64,000 bases of DNA from Alterileibacterium massiliense. Lineage in GTDB: Bacteria; Bacillota; Clostridia; Peptostreptococcales; Anaerovoracaceae. The position numbers were made by a program, and so were the translations under genes. Positions 47,134 through 55,628 of this stretch are shown here, piece after piece; the first letter of the stretch is position 1; each line of letters begins with the position of its first letter. The notes under the pieces were generated by a model. It worked only from the letters and a program-made list of their open reading frames with translations. It made no database searches and was not told the origin of the DNA. The stretch spans positions 124,001 through 188,000 of the forward strand of contig NZ_FNWE01000002.1 of assembly GCF_900104645.1 (NCBI RefSeq), given 5' to 3'.

Positions 47134-48040
47134 AAAAAAAGGTGGACTTGGAAGGGGACTAGAGGCTTTATTTGCGGACTCGGCACCTATTTATGAGGAA
47201 AGCACAAAATACGAAGATATTAAAAACAATGATAAGGACAGGATTCTTTATATAAATATTGATGATATAAAGCCAAACAAGGCACAACCGAGGCAAACAT
47301 TTCACAAGGAAAAGCTTGAGGAGCTTGCAAAATCAATAAAAAGCAATGGCATAATTCAGCCAGTGGTAGTTAGAGAATCTAATAAGGAAGGCATTTATGA
47401 GCTTGTTGCAGGAGAAAGAAGATGGAGAGCAGCAAGAATTGCTGGATTAACGAAAATACCAGCAGTTGTAAGGGATATTGATGAAAAGCAAAATGTAATT
47501 CTTGCAATTCTTGAGAATATGCAAAGAGAAGACCTTAGCCCGATAGAAGAGGCAATGGGGATCAACAAGATGATTTCTGCCTACCAATTTACACAGCAGG
47601 AAGCTGCTGATGTGCTTGGAAAGAGCAGGGTCTATATTACCAATTCATTAAGGCTTTTAAAGCTCCCAGATGAAATACAAAATCACCTTTCAAATGGAAA
47701 GATTTCATCTGCCCATGCAAGAGCACTTATAAATGTTGAAGGGAAAAATAGGCAGATTGAACTTTGCGAAAAAATTATCAATCAAGGGTTATCTGTTAGA
47801 GAAGCAGAGGTTCTTGCAAATAAAAATAAAAAACTTGTTAAAAATTTAAATAAAAAGAAAAGAAAAGTAGCGGAAGTAAATGCGGACATTAAAGCAGTAG
47901 AAGACGAGCTGATAGCAAAGATTGGAACAAAGGTGAGTATAAATGGCACCGAAAATCAAGGAAAAATAGAGATTGATTATTATAATACCAGCGAGCTAAA
48001 TAGAATTATAGATGCTTTAAGGAAAATAAAGGATAAATAA
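47123..48040 (+). CDS. parB: Chromosome-partitioning protein ParB (Spo0J)
   Basis: A CTP-dependent DNA clamp that loads at parS and recruits SMC. The 305-residue protein starts GGLGRGLEALFAD. Box I is IDDIKPNKAQPRQTFHKEKLEELA, seen in its parts IKPNKAQPRQTF and LEELAKSIKSNG; box II is YELVAGERRWRAARIAGL, with the CTP-binding GERRWRA. The helix-turn-helix is FTQQEAADVLGKSRVYITN, and a C-terminal dimer domain follows. Two parS-like sites lie within 1.6 kb upstream. Confidence 0.97.
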   Translation: MTNRKKGGLGRGLEALFADSAPIYEESTKYEDIKNNDKDRILYINIDDIKPNKAQPRQTFHKEKLEELAKSIKSNGIIQPVVVRESNKEGIYELVAGERRWRAARIAGLTKIPAVVRDIDEKQNVILAILENMQREDLSPIEEAMGINKMISAYQFTQQEAADVLGKSRVYITNSLRLLKLPDEIQNHLSNGKISSAHARALINVEGKNRQIELCEKIINQGLSVREAEVLANKNKKLVKNLNKKKRKVAEVNADIKAVEDELIAKIGTKVSINGTENQGKIEIDYYNTSELNRIIDALRKIKDK

Positions 48041-48044
48041 GCAG

Positions 48045-48108
48045 ACAGAGGCAAATAGAAACAGAGGCAAATAGAAATAGAGGACAATGGAGATAGAGGA
48101 CAACAGAT
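48045..48108. repeat. 16-bp tandem repeat between parB and the gdpP-like gene
   Basis: Four units of 16 bases: two identical ACAGAGGCAAATAGAA (48045 and 48061) and two diverged units starting ATAGAGGACAA (48077 and 48093). It fills the gap before the next start codon and includes an in-frame stop, so it is non-coding. Confidence 0.75.
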
Positions 48109-48120
48109 AGTCAAAAGAAA

Positions 48121-49977
48121 ATGGATAATATTATGGATACGATCGAAAGAAAAGAAAATATCTCAAGCACAAATACGAATATTATAGCAAGCAATAACAA
48201 TAATAAGATGAACAATCTGCCATTCGCAGCGTGCAAGGTAGATGAGGATGGCATTATAGAAAGTGCAAATCCTATGATGACGCAGGTTTTCGCATACGAG
48301 GGAATTACAGGTGCAAATTTTTTCGCACTGACCGGAGTAAAATTATCAGAATTGCTAAATCTAAATAAAGAGGAAACTTCAGAAAAAAAAGAGAAGGTCA
48401 TCCAAAGAAATGAACGGTATTTTTCACTAAATATAGAAATTGTTTCGTGCAAAAAAAATGCTGAAAACTCTAAAACCATAGTTTATTTCATAGATGTAAC
48501 CGAAAGAGAAGAGCTAAGAAAACTTAATCAGGACAAACAGCTCTGCCTAATGTATGTAAGCATTGATAACTATGATGAATTACTTTCTAGCAATAGCGAA
48601 GATGGGCGAATGGCACTTCCTGTAAAGGTAGGGAAGGTCGTAAGAAAGTGGGCAGAAAAATATAGGGCATCTATCGAGAATGTAAATGAATACACATATC
48701 AGCTTGCAATATATAGAAAAAATGTAGAAGAGATAATAGAGACTAAGTTTAAAATACTTGATGAAGTCAGAGAGATAGAAACTAATTCAGATTTCCCAAT
48801 AAGTCTTAGCATAGGAGTTGGCATGGGGGCGGAAAACCCAAATGATATATTGGAACTTGCCTCAGCCGCAAAGGATTTAGCTATGGGCAGAGGAGGAGAT
48901 CAGGCCGTAGTAAAAAATGGAGATAGGACGGTATACTATGGCGGGACTCTCCAGTCGGTAGAAAAAAATAATAAGGGAAAATCAAGGGTTATAGCTCACG
49001 CACTTAAAAATTTGATAAGCGAGGCGGAGTCCGTATTTATTATGGGACATAAGTGGCCTGACATGGATAGCTTTGGCTCGGCAATTGGTGCATATAAGCT
49101 CGTGAGATACCTCGGAAAAGATGCAAGACTTGTTGTTGAAGAATATAATGAGGCACTTCAGGTAGTATACGATCAAGCTGTTAATTCCGAAGACTATAAG
49201 ATAATTGGTAGGGAAAAAGCCAAGGAGCTATGCACGGGAAGCGACCTCGTAATAGTCGTAGATACGAGCAGACCTAGCCTAATTGAATGCCCTGAATTAA
49301 TTGACATAGCGGGTAAAGTTGTTGTTATCGATCATCACAGGCTTTCTGATGATGCTCTTAGAGACACGACGCTTTCATATATAGAATCATATGCGTCGTC
49401 GGCATCAGAGCTTATGACGGAGATAATTCAATATTCCGCACCAAAACGAATTATAAATAAATTTGAAGCTGAAGCCCTGCTCGCAGGAATGACGGTTGAC
49501 ACTAACAGCTTTTCTATAAAAACGGGAGTAAGGACTTTTGAGGCGGCCTCATGGTTAAAAAGAGTTGGAGCAGACACCACCGAGGTAAAAAGATTTTTCC
49601 AAACGGATGTAACTGCATTTCAGGTAAAATCAGAAGCCTTGGCGAATGCAGAATATCTTGGAAATGGCATTGCAATATCGATTTCTGAAGGGTTTTCTAC
49701 AGAAGCACAGATTATCAATGCACAGGTTGCAGATGCACTTCTTTCAGTCAAGGGTGTAAAAGCTGCTTTTGCCCTTGGTAAGAATGACAGACATAAGACG
49801 GTCATAAGCGGTAGATCGCTGGGAGAGATTAATGTTCAGGTGATACTCGAAAAATTTGGAGGAGGCGGTCACCTAACATCGGCAGGTGCTCAAGTCGATG
49901 ACGCACCAGAAGAAGTGGTAAAGCAATTAAAAGAATATTTTGAGAGCGATAGCAAGCTAAAAATTAAGGAGGATTAA
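48121..49977 (+). CDS. GdpP-like c-di-AMP phosphodiesterase lacking membrane helices
   Basis: GdpP proteins hydrolyse cyclic di-AMP, which controls potassium, osmolyte uptake and wall stress. The 618 residues align by eye with Bacillus GdpP from its PAS domain on: PAS-like (about 33-130), degenerate GGDEF (about 138-270, SLSIGVGMG, MGRGGDQAVVK), DHH (about 300-470; MGHKWPDMDSFGSAIG, Asp380, IDHHRLS) and DHHA1 (about 520-610; GRSLGEINVQ, GGGGHLTSAG). All catalytic residues seem kept. The two N-terminal transmembrane helices are missing: the chain begins with a polar Asn/Ser-rich leader, and an in-frame TAG stands upstream at 48094. It should therefore be soluble. rplI follows after five bases, as usual. 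Confidence 0.9.
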   Translation: MDNIMDTIERKENISSTNTNIIASNNNNKMNNLPFAACKVDEDGIIESANPMMTQVFAYEGITGANFFALTGVKLSELLNLNKEETSEKKEKVIQRNERYFSLNIEIVSCKKNAENSKTIVYFIDVTEREELRKLNQDKQLCLMYVSIDNYDELLSSNSEDGRMALPVKVGKVVRKWAEKYRASIENVNEYTYQLAIYRKNVEEIIETKFKILDEVREIETNSDFPISLSIGVGMGAENPNDILELASAAKDLAMGRGGDQAVVKNGDRTVYYGGTLQSVEKNNKGKSRVIAHALKNLISEAESVFIMGHKWPDMDSFGSAIGAYKLVRYLGKDARLVVEEYNEALQVVYDQAVNSEDYKIIGREKAKELCTGSDLVIVVDTSRPSLIECPELIDIAGKVVVIDHHRLSDDALRDTTLSYIESYASSASELMTEIIQYSAPKRIINKFEAEALLAGMTVDTNSFSIKTGVRTFEAASWLKRVGADTTEVKRFFQTDVTAFQVKSEALANAEYLGNGIAISISEGFSTEAQIINAQVADALLSVKGVKAAFALGKNDRHKTVISGRSLGEINVQVILEKFGGGGHLTSAGAQVDDAPEEVVKQLKEYFESDSKLKIKED

Positions 49978-49982
49978 TTAAT

Positions 49983-50432
49983 ATGAAGGTTATATTAAAA
50001 GAGGATATAAAAGGAACTGGAAAGGCAGGGGATATTGTCAAGGTCAGCGATGGCTTTGCGAGGAACCAGCTTTTACCAAAGAATTTAGCAGTTGAGGCAA
50101 CTAAGGCAAATATAAAGGCGATAGAAAGGCAAAAAGCTGCAAATGAAGAAAAGGTTGCTCTAGAAAAAGAAGAAGCAAATAGACAGAAAAAAGAATTAGA
50201 GGGCAAGAAATTTGTAATTAAGACAAAGACCGGTGGTGGAGATAAATTGTTTGGCTCGATTACCTCGATGAATGTTGCGGAAGCCATAACAAAAGAAACC
50301 GGTAAAGAGATCGACAAGAAAAAAATAGTGCTCGATAAGCCCATTAAAAACACTGGAATAACTGAGGTTCAGATAAAATTATATCCTGAAATTTCAGCGA
50401 ATGTAAAAATCGAGGTTATAGGGGAAGAATAA
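49983..50432 (+). CDS. rplI: Ribosomal protein bL9
   Basis: A 149-residue large-subunit protein. The N-domain MKVILKEDIKGTGKAGDIV and VSDGFARNQLLPKNLAVEAT is standard; the long connecting helix is rich in Lys, Glu and Ala; and the C-domain has GGGDKLFGSITSMNVAEAI. AAGGAGG sits at the end of the gdpP-like gene. Its stop overlaps the dnaB ATG by one base, as TAATG. The gdpP-rplI-dnaB order is the standard Gram-positive arrangement. Confidence 0.97.
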   Translation: MKVILKEDIKGTGKAGDIVKVSDGFARNQLLPKNLAVEATKANIKAIERQKAANEEKVALEKEEANRQKKELEGKKFVIKTKTGGGDKLFGSITSMNVAEAITKETGKEIDKKKIVLDKPIKNTGITEVQIKLYPEISANVKIEVIGEE

Positions 50433-51814
50433 TGATTCAAGAGGATAGCTACAGCAGAGAAACAGCATATATGGCAGAGCCACCTAAGGACATTGAGGCA
50501 GAAAAAGCGGTCTTGGGCTCGATGATTATAAGCGAGGAAGCGGTATCCGATGTAATTGACAAACTTAAATTTGATGATTTCTATATAAAGGAACATCAAG
50601 AGATATTTAAGACAATGGTTGATATGTATAGGAGAAGTGTCAAGATAGATACGCTAACCTTGAGGACGGAGCTCGATAAAAATAAGGTTCTTCAACTTGT
50701 AGGCGGGCTTGCTTACCTTACAAATTTAAGCGATTTCGCCATAGTGCCATCAAATGCCTACCACTATGCTGAAGCTGTTATTGCAAAATCACATATGAGA
50801 AAGCTCATAAAAGAAGCTGAAATGATAAGAAGCAGTGCATATGACGGAAGAAGGGCACCGGAGGAGATTCTGGATCAGGCGGAGCAGAGGATATTTGAGA
50901 TTGCTCATCGCACTCAAAGCAGAGATTATGAGGATATAAATGATATTTTCATAGAGAATATAAAAGATATTCAGGAGCTGGAGAAGAACAAGGGAGAGCT
51001 ACCAGGGATTACAACAGGATTTAAAGACCTAGATAAATTGCTCGGCGGATTACATAAAACTGACCTCATTATCTTAGCGGCAAGACCGGGAATGGGAAAG
51101 ACAGCCTTCGCACTTAATGTTGCTCAAAATGCGGCATTCGCAGGAAATTCTGTAATAATATTCAGCTTGGAAATGGCAAATAAACAGCTCGGGCAGAGGA
51201 TGCTAGCAATGGCTGCCAGCGTTGACATGGAGAATATAAAAAGAGGAAATCTCACCATGAACGACTGGGAGAGCCTGAGCATGACGCAAGATGAGTTCGA
51301 GGGCAAGAAGATAGTGATAGACGAGGCAGTAAACCTATCGATTCTTGAGATGAAAAACAAGTGCCGTAGGCTTAAAGCTGAGCGTGGACTGGACTTAGTA
51401 ATCATAGACTATCTCCAGCTCATGAGCATGAGCGGTGCAGAAAATAGAGAAAAAGAGGTAAGTGCTCTTAGCAGGAATATAAAGCTTATGGCAAAAGAAC
51501 TCGACTGTGCAATCATTCTTTTGTCCCAGCTTTCTAGAGCACCTGAGAGCAGAAAAGACCATAGACCACAGCTTTCAGATTTGAGGGAATCCGGAGCTAT
51601 TGAGCAGGACGCAGACATAGTAATCTTCCTACGAAGAGAGGACTATTATGCAGATGAGGACGAAGAAGGTAATAGCGAGATAAGTAGCAACCGAAGTGTT
51701 TGTGAGGTAAATATTGCAAAGCATAGAAATGGACCAACGGGAACAGTTGAACTGGCATGGATTGCAAGGCATACCAAGTTTGGGAATCTTGAAAAGGTGG
51801 CAAATAATTATTAG
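50432..51814 (+). CDS. dnaB: Replicative DNA helicase DnaB
   Basis: The hexameric helicase of the replication fork. The 460-residue chain has the N-terminal helical domain (AEKAVLGSMIISEEAV) and the RecA-like C-domain with Walker A in LAARPGMGKTAFALN (about residue 208), VIIDYLQLMS (Walker B), LLSQLSRAPESRKDHRPQLSDL, and IAKHRNGPTGTVEL with the arginine finger. Translation is coupled to rplI. A loader-like gene follows after two bases. No intein or insertion is seen. Confidence 0.97.
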   Translation: MIQEDSYSRETAYMAEPPKDIEAEKAVLGSMIISEEAVSDVIDKLKFDDFYIKEHQEIFKTMVDMYRRSVKIDTLTLRTELDKNKVLQLVGGLAYLTNLSDFAIVPSNAYHYAEAVIAKSHMRKLIKEAEMIRSSAYDGRRAPEEILDQAEQRIFEIAHRTQSRDYEDINDIFIENIKDIQELEKNKGELPGITTGFKDLDKLLGGLHKTDLIILAARPGMGKTAFALNVAQNAAFAGNSVIIFSLEMANKQLGQRMLAMAASVDMENIKRGNLTMNDWESLSMTQDEFEGKKIVIDEAVNLSILEMKNKCRRLKAERGLDLVIIDYLQLMSMSGAENREKEVSALSRNIKLMAKELDCAIILLSQLSRAPESRKDHRPQLSDLRESGAIEQDADIVIFLRREDYYADEDEEGNSEISSNRSVCEVNIAKHRNGPTGTVELAWIARHTKFGNLEKVANNY

Positions 51815-51816
51815 AA

Positions 51817-53211
51817 ATGATTAAATTACAAAAAAAGAAAAAAAACAATATCTACCTTTATCAGACTAGCGTAGACAATATGTTCATAAATGACCTACTC
51901 CCAATGGCACCAGGCGATTATGTCAAGGTATATATGTTCGGGCTTATGTATGCAGAGAATGGGATTGAGATAAAACAGAGCAAGCTCGCAGCAATACTTC
52001 GTGTTCCTGAAGATGAGATTGATAAGGCATGGCGGTACTGGGAAAAACAGGGCGTTATTGAGATTAGCGAAATTGATGATGAAGAGGGAAAAAACAATTA
52101 CGGAGTAAAATTTATAAGCCAGATTGAAACTTTCTTTAATGCCGGTGTAAATAATAATTATCAATATAAAAATAGCGGGGAGAAAAGATATTCCGGAGAT
52201 AATGGAGATAAAGATGATAGCGACGAAAAAATATATGCTGGAAATAAAGAGAGTAAGGCTTGCAATCTAGGAGGCATGGCTCAAGCTGAAAATATCATTA
52301 ATAAAGATATGGCGAACATCTTGAAAAATATATATGAGGAGCTTGAAGAAAGTTCAGGGCAGCTCCTTTCGCCAAAAGCCATGGATACAGTTGCTGAGGC
52401 AATAAGCATATACGAGGTTGATCCTAAGGTCTTTTCTTATGCTATAAAATATTGTGCAGACAGAAGTCAGTATAGCATTTCATACATAACAAAGGTTGCA
52501 ATTGAGTGGAAGAAAAAAGGATTTGAAAGTCCTAGCGAAGTTAAAGAATATAATGCAAGAAATGACGAGAGATTTTCAAATTATAAGAGAATTTTCAAGG
52601 AAATTGGCTTTAATAGGCCCGTATCTAATGCAGATAAGGAGCTTATGGCACCGTGGTTTGACAGATACAATTTTTCATTAAAAGAGATATTAGATGCTTG
52701 CAGAAAGGCGGCAGGACTAAGAGAGCCAAACTTAAGATACATCGATAAGGTGCTCATGAATAAGTACGAAAGTCAAGGTGGTAAGATAGAGCATGGAGCT
52801 AATGGAGGTGTGAAAATTTCAAGGAAAGTTCTCGAAGAATATCTATCCATGCTTAGAAATAAGGAAATTGATGAATATAACTTGCGTTGCAAGGAAGTCG
52901 AAAAAAGAATTCCAATATGGAAGGATGTCGAGAGAATAGAGAGAGATATAAGAGAAAATATAGTGAATTTTGATTTTACTAAAGATGGAAAAATCAAGAG
53001 AAAGCAGGCTCTCGCAAGGCAGAAAGAGCTTGATAAGAAAAAGAAGAAGATTTTGACGGAAAGCGGATATGATGAGAACTATCTAGAAATTCAATATAGA
53101 TGCAAGAAATGTAATGACACAGGAGTTACAAATCAAGGAAAGGTATGCTCCTGCATAGAAGATAGAACAAAAGAGGCTTATGAATGGAATCAAAAAAGGG
53201 ACAAGAGATAA
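51817..53211 (+). CDS. DnaD-family primosome protein fused to a helicase-loader N-domain (no AAA+)
   Basis: A 464-residue chimera. Residues about 15-100 look like the DnaD winged-helix start (YVKVYMFGLMYAENG, DKAWRYWEKQGVIEI), about 165-315 like the DnaD/DnaB_2 DNA-binding domain (YAIKYCADRSQYSISYITKV, the terminal DKVLMN helix). Residues about 330-460 match the N-terminal helicase-binding part of the DnaC/DnaI loader: KVLEEYLSMLRNKEIDEYN, KRIPIWKDVERIERDI, ESGYDENYLEIQYRCKKC and the zinc ligands Cys429, Cys432, Cys444 and Cys446 in a CxxC...CxC pattern. The chain then stops; the loader ATPase does not follow. The next gene, a peptidase, overlaps by 28 bases. It probably links DnaB to DnaA-opened DNA. 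Confidence 0.82.
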   Translation: MIKLQKKKKNNIYLYQTSVDNMFINDLLPMAPGDYVKVYMFGLMYAENGIEIKQSKLAAILRVPEDEIDKAWRYWEKQGVIEISEIDDEEGKNNYGVKFISQIETFFNAGVNNNYQYKNSGEKRYSGDNGDKDDSDEKIYAGNKESKACNLGGMAQAENIINKDMANILKNIYEELEESSGQLLSPKAMDTVAEAISIYEVDPKVFSYAIKYCADRSQYSISYITKVAIEWKKKGFESPSEVKEYNARNDERFSNYKRIFKEIGFNRPVSNADKELMAPWFDRYNFSLKEILDACRKAAGLREPNLRYIDKVLMNKYESQGGKIEHGANGGVKISRKVLEEYLSMLRNKEIDEYNLRCKEVEKRIPIWKDVERIERDIRENIVNFDFTKDGKIKRKQALARQKELDKKKKKILTESGYDENYLEIQYRCKKCNDTGVTNQGKVCSCIEDRTKEAYEWNQKRDKR

Positions 53212-54689
53212 AAACAATTAATAAGATACAAAATGGATTTGCAAAGGTGGTTGAAGCCCACGACCATGTTCAAGCGATTGTAGATAAAGAAGCCTATAAG
53301 TCATTTGTGGAGTTCAGAAGATGGCTACATAGACACAGAATGAAGCCGGGCAGGGCACATAAATTATCGCTAACAATAATGGCACTTTTTCTTGCGAGTT
53401 GCATGGTCTTTATTGTAATGAACCATTTTACAATATATGAATACGCATATAATGGCAGGGTGATCGGCTATGTTCACAATCAGGAAACGGTCTATGATGT
53501 TTTAGATGTTGCGAGCGAGGGGCTTTCTGATACAAATAAGGATTCACGAATTAAATTTGTAGCAAATGACAACATCACATTTAAAAAGACTACATCAAAG
53601 AACAAGGACCTCGATGATAATGACATGGTTCTTAACAAGCTCACATATATGACGAATATAGAAACGGAAGCGATTGGTATTTATCAAGATGGACTTTTGC
53701 TTTCAGTTGTGGAAAATGAAACAATAGCAAATAGAGTGACCGAAAGGCTCCTTAAAAAAAATAGAGTACCCGATAAGGGCATGAAGATAAAAAAGATTGG
53801 ATTTAAAGGAAAGATCGAGTTTAAACCGCTCAAGGTAATGATAAATGGAGTTCAGGGAAGCAAGAAATCTGAAGAAACTCTAAGCCAAGGAGGGACATAT
53901 ACTCTAAGGCATATTGTAGAGAATGAAGAAACGATAAAGGATATAGAGAAAAAATTTGGCGTCAAGGCGGACGATATTGCTGATAAAACAGGCGAAAAAG
54001 CAAATAAGGTAAAAAGCGGAGATATTTTAACCATAACAAAGACGGTTACTCCTGCAAAGATAGAACTTGTAGAAACTGGAACGATGTCAGAGATTATCAA
54101 ATATAAAACAGTTAAAAAGGACAGCAAGGATTATTACAAGGGAGACACCTATGTAGAGCAAGCAGGTGTTGACGGCAAACAGGTTATCACAGGAACTGTC
54201 ACAAAGATAAATGGAAATATAGTTCATAGAGATATTAAGCACAAGGAAGTTTTAATAGAATCAGTGGACGAGATTATATTGGTCGGAATTACGGATAGAC
54301 CAAAGACCGCACCAACAGGTGTGTTTATGCTTCCAACGAGAAATTACATTCTATCATCGCCATTTGGACCAAGATGGGGAAGATTCCATACGGGAGTTGA
54401 CCTTGCAGGTCCTACGGGAACGCCAATATTTGCAGCAGATGGTGGAACGGTCATACGAGCTGGATATTTCGGCGGATATGGTAACTGCATAGACATCGAC
54501 CATGGCAATGGAGTGGTAACGAGGTATGGTCATAATAGTGCACTTCATGTAGGCGTCGGAGCAAAGGTATATAAGGGGCAGGAAATTGCTAGCATGGGAA
54601 GCTCAGGAAATAGCACGGGACCACACCTGCACTTTGAGATTATAGTCAATGGAAGCCCGATTGACCCTGCTAGCAAGCTATCATTTTAA
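53184..54689 (+). CDS. M23 peptidase with LysM and G5 domains, membrane-anchored
   Basis: A 501-residue cell-wall protein. Residues 61-80 are a single transmembrane helix with an inside N-terminus. The outer part has a strand-rich region, a LysM-like segment (about 240-290; IEKKFGVKADDIADKTGEKAN), a G5 domain (about 295-370; SEIIKYKTVKKDSKDYYKG, GVDGKQVITGTVTKING) and a C-terminal M23 domain (about 388-500). Zinc-site motifs HTGVDLAGP and HLHFEI and the intermediate YGHNS are all present, so it should be an active peptidoglycan endopeptidase. AGAGG sits seven bases before the ATG. It overlaps the DnaD-type gene by 28 bases. Cell division is a reasonable setting, since divIC follows. Confidence 0.92.
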   Translation: MESKKGQEIKTINKIQNGFAKVVEAHDHVQAIVDKEAYKSFVEFRRWLHRHRMKPGRAHKLSLTIMALFLASCMVFIVMNHFTIYEYAYNGRVIGYVHNQETVYDVLDVASEGLSDTNKDSRIKFVANDNITFKKTTSKNKDLDDNDMVLNKLTYMTNIETEAIGIYQDGLLLSVVENETIANRVTERLLKKNRVPDKGMKIKKIGFKGKIEFKPLKVMINGVQGSKKSEETLSQGGTYTLRHIVENEETIKDIEKKFGVKADDIADKTGEKANKVKSGDILTITKTVTPAKIELVETGTMSEIIKYKTVKKDSKDYYKGDTYVEQAGVDGKQVITGTVTKINGNIVHRDIKHKEVLIESVDEIILVGITDRPKTAPTGVFMLPTRNYILSSPFGPRWGRFHTGVDLAGPTGTPIFAADGGTVIRAGYFGGYGNCIDIDHGNGVVTRYGHNSALHVGVGAKVYKGQEIASMGSSGNSTGPHLHFEIIVNGSPIDPASKLSF

Positions 54690-54700
54690 TTGGATAAGAG

Positions 54701-55039
54701 ATGACTGATAGAAAAAAAGAAAGAGAGATAATAAGAAAAAAGAAGAAAAGAGCTTCGAGGCGAAAAATCATTATCCTTATGATAATGATTATTTCCCTTG
54801 TAATAGGCAATCCTCTCAGAAATTACATTTCTCTAAGAATTGAAAATCACAGGTTAAGGGAAAGAAATGAACAACTTATCCTCCAGCGGTCAAAGCTAAA
54901 AGAAGAATATAAAAATATCGACAATAGGGAATATGTTGAAAAATTGGCGAGAGAGCAGTTAAGGCTGGCAAATCCCGAAGAGATAATCTTTATTTTCCCT
55001 GAGGGGGAGAACAAGATAAATATTACGACAGATGATTAA
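54701..55039 (+). CDS. divIC: Septum formation initiator (FtsB/DivIC family)
   Basis: A 112-residue bitopic membrane protein of the division complex. The order is a very basic cytosolic start (KKEREIIRKKKKRASRRK), one transmembrane helix (about 24-42), then a coiled coil (ENHRLRERNEQLILQRSKLKEEY, given here in part) ending with YVEKLAREQLRLANPEEIIF, the typical FtsB/DivIC block. It overlaps rnmV by eight bases and follows the peptidase by 11 bases. The family needs FtsL/DivIB partners, which are not in this window. Confidence 0.9.
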   Translation: MTDRKKEREIIRKKKKRASRRKIIILMIMIISLVIGNPLRNYISLRIENHRLRERNEQLILQRSKLKEEYKNIDNREYVEKLAREQLRLANPEEIIFIFPEGENKINITTDD

Positions 55040-55628
55040 AGATAATATCAATGAAAAAATTAAAATAAAAGAAGCGATTATTGTCGAGGGCAGAGATGAC
55101 GAAGCCAGAGTAAAGCAGTCAATTGATGCTATGATAATAGTTACCCACGGCTTTGGAATAAAAGAGGAAACATGGAAGCTTATAGATAAAGCTTATAGAG
55201 AAAAGGGTGTAATAATATTTACTGACCCAGACCATGCAGGCGAAATGATAAGAAGAAAGATTGAGAAAAGATGTCCTAAAGCTTTGCACGCAAATTTATC
55301 TAGAGAAAAAGCGAGAAAAAATAAGGATATAGGCGTAGAAAATGCAAGTTCAGAAGACATTTTGACAGCAATTTTGTCTGCAAAAAGCAAGAAGAGCGAG
55401 ACGCAAGGCAAAAGCCTACTTGCCAATAAATCGCAAAGCGAAAGCCCATTAAGCCCAGAGGATATTTATGCCCTTGGAATTTGCGGAGGAGAAGGAGCAA
55501 AGATTAGGAGAGAGAGGCTCTGTGATAAGCTCGGTATAGGCTATACAAATGCAAAAGGTTTTATAAAAAGAGCGAATGATTTTGGGATAAGCAAAAAAGA
55601 CATAATGGAGGCACTTTTAGTTGAATAA
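55032..55628 (+). CDS. rnmV: Ribonuclease M5
   Basis: Cuts 5S rRNA precursors to the mature form with L18 as helper. The 198-residue protein has a Toprim domain: AIIVEGRDDEARVKQ with the catalytic Glu, THGFGI, and IIFTDPDHAGEMIRRKI with the Asp pair. The C-terminal part carries an insert rich in Lys, Ser and Gln (SAKSKKSETQGKSLLANKSQ) before LGICGGEGAKIRRERL. It overlaps both neighbours by eight bases. The rnmV-rsmA order is universal in Firmicutes. Confidence 0.95.
   Translation: MIKDNINEKIKIKEAIIVEGRDDEARVKQSIDAMIIVTHGFGIKEETWKLIDKAYREKGVIIFTDPDHAGEMIRRKIEKRCPKALHANLSREKARKNKDIGVENASSEDILTAILSAKSKKSETQGKSLLANKSQSESPLSPEDIYALGICGGEGAKIRRERLCDKLGIGYTNAKGFIKRANDFGISKKDIMEALLVE

Noticed and set aside
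48041-48108. CRISPR-like array
   Set aside because: The units are 16 bases, directly adjacent and without spacers; this is a simple tandem repeat.
53184-53211. Frameshift joining the DnaD-type protein to a loader ATPase
   Set aside because: All frames after 53211 were considered: only the M23 peptidase frame is open, and no Walker motif of a loader is encoded there.
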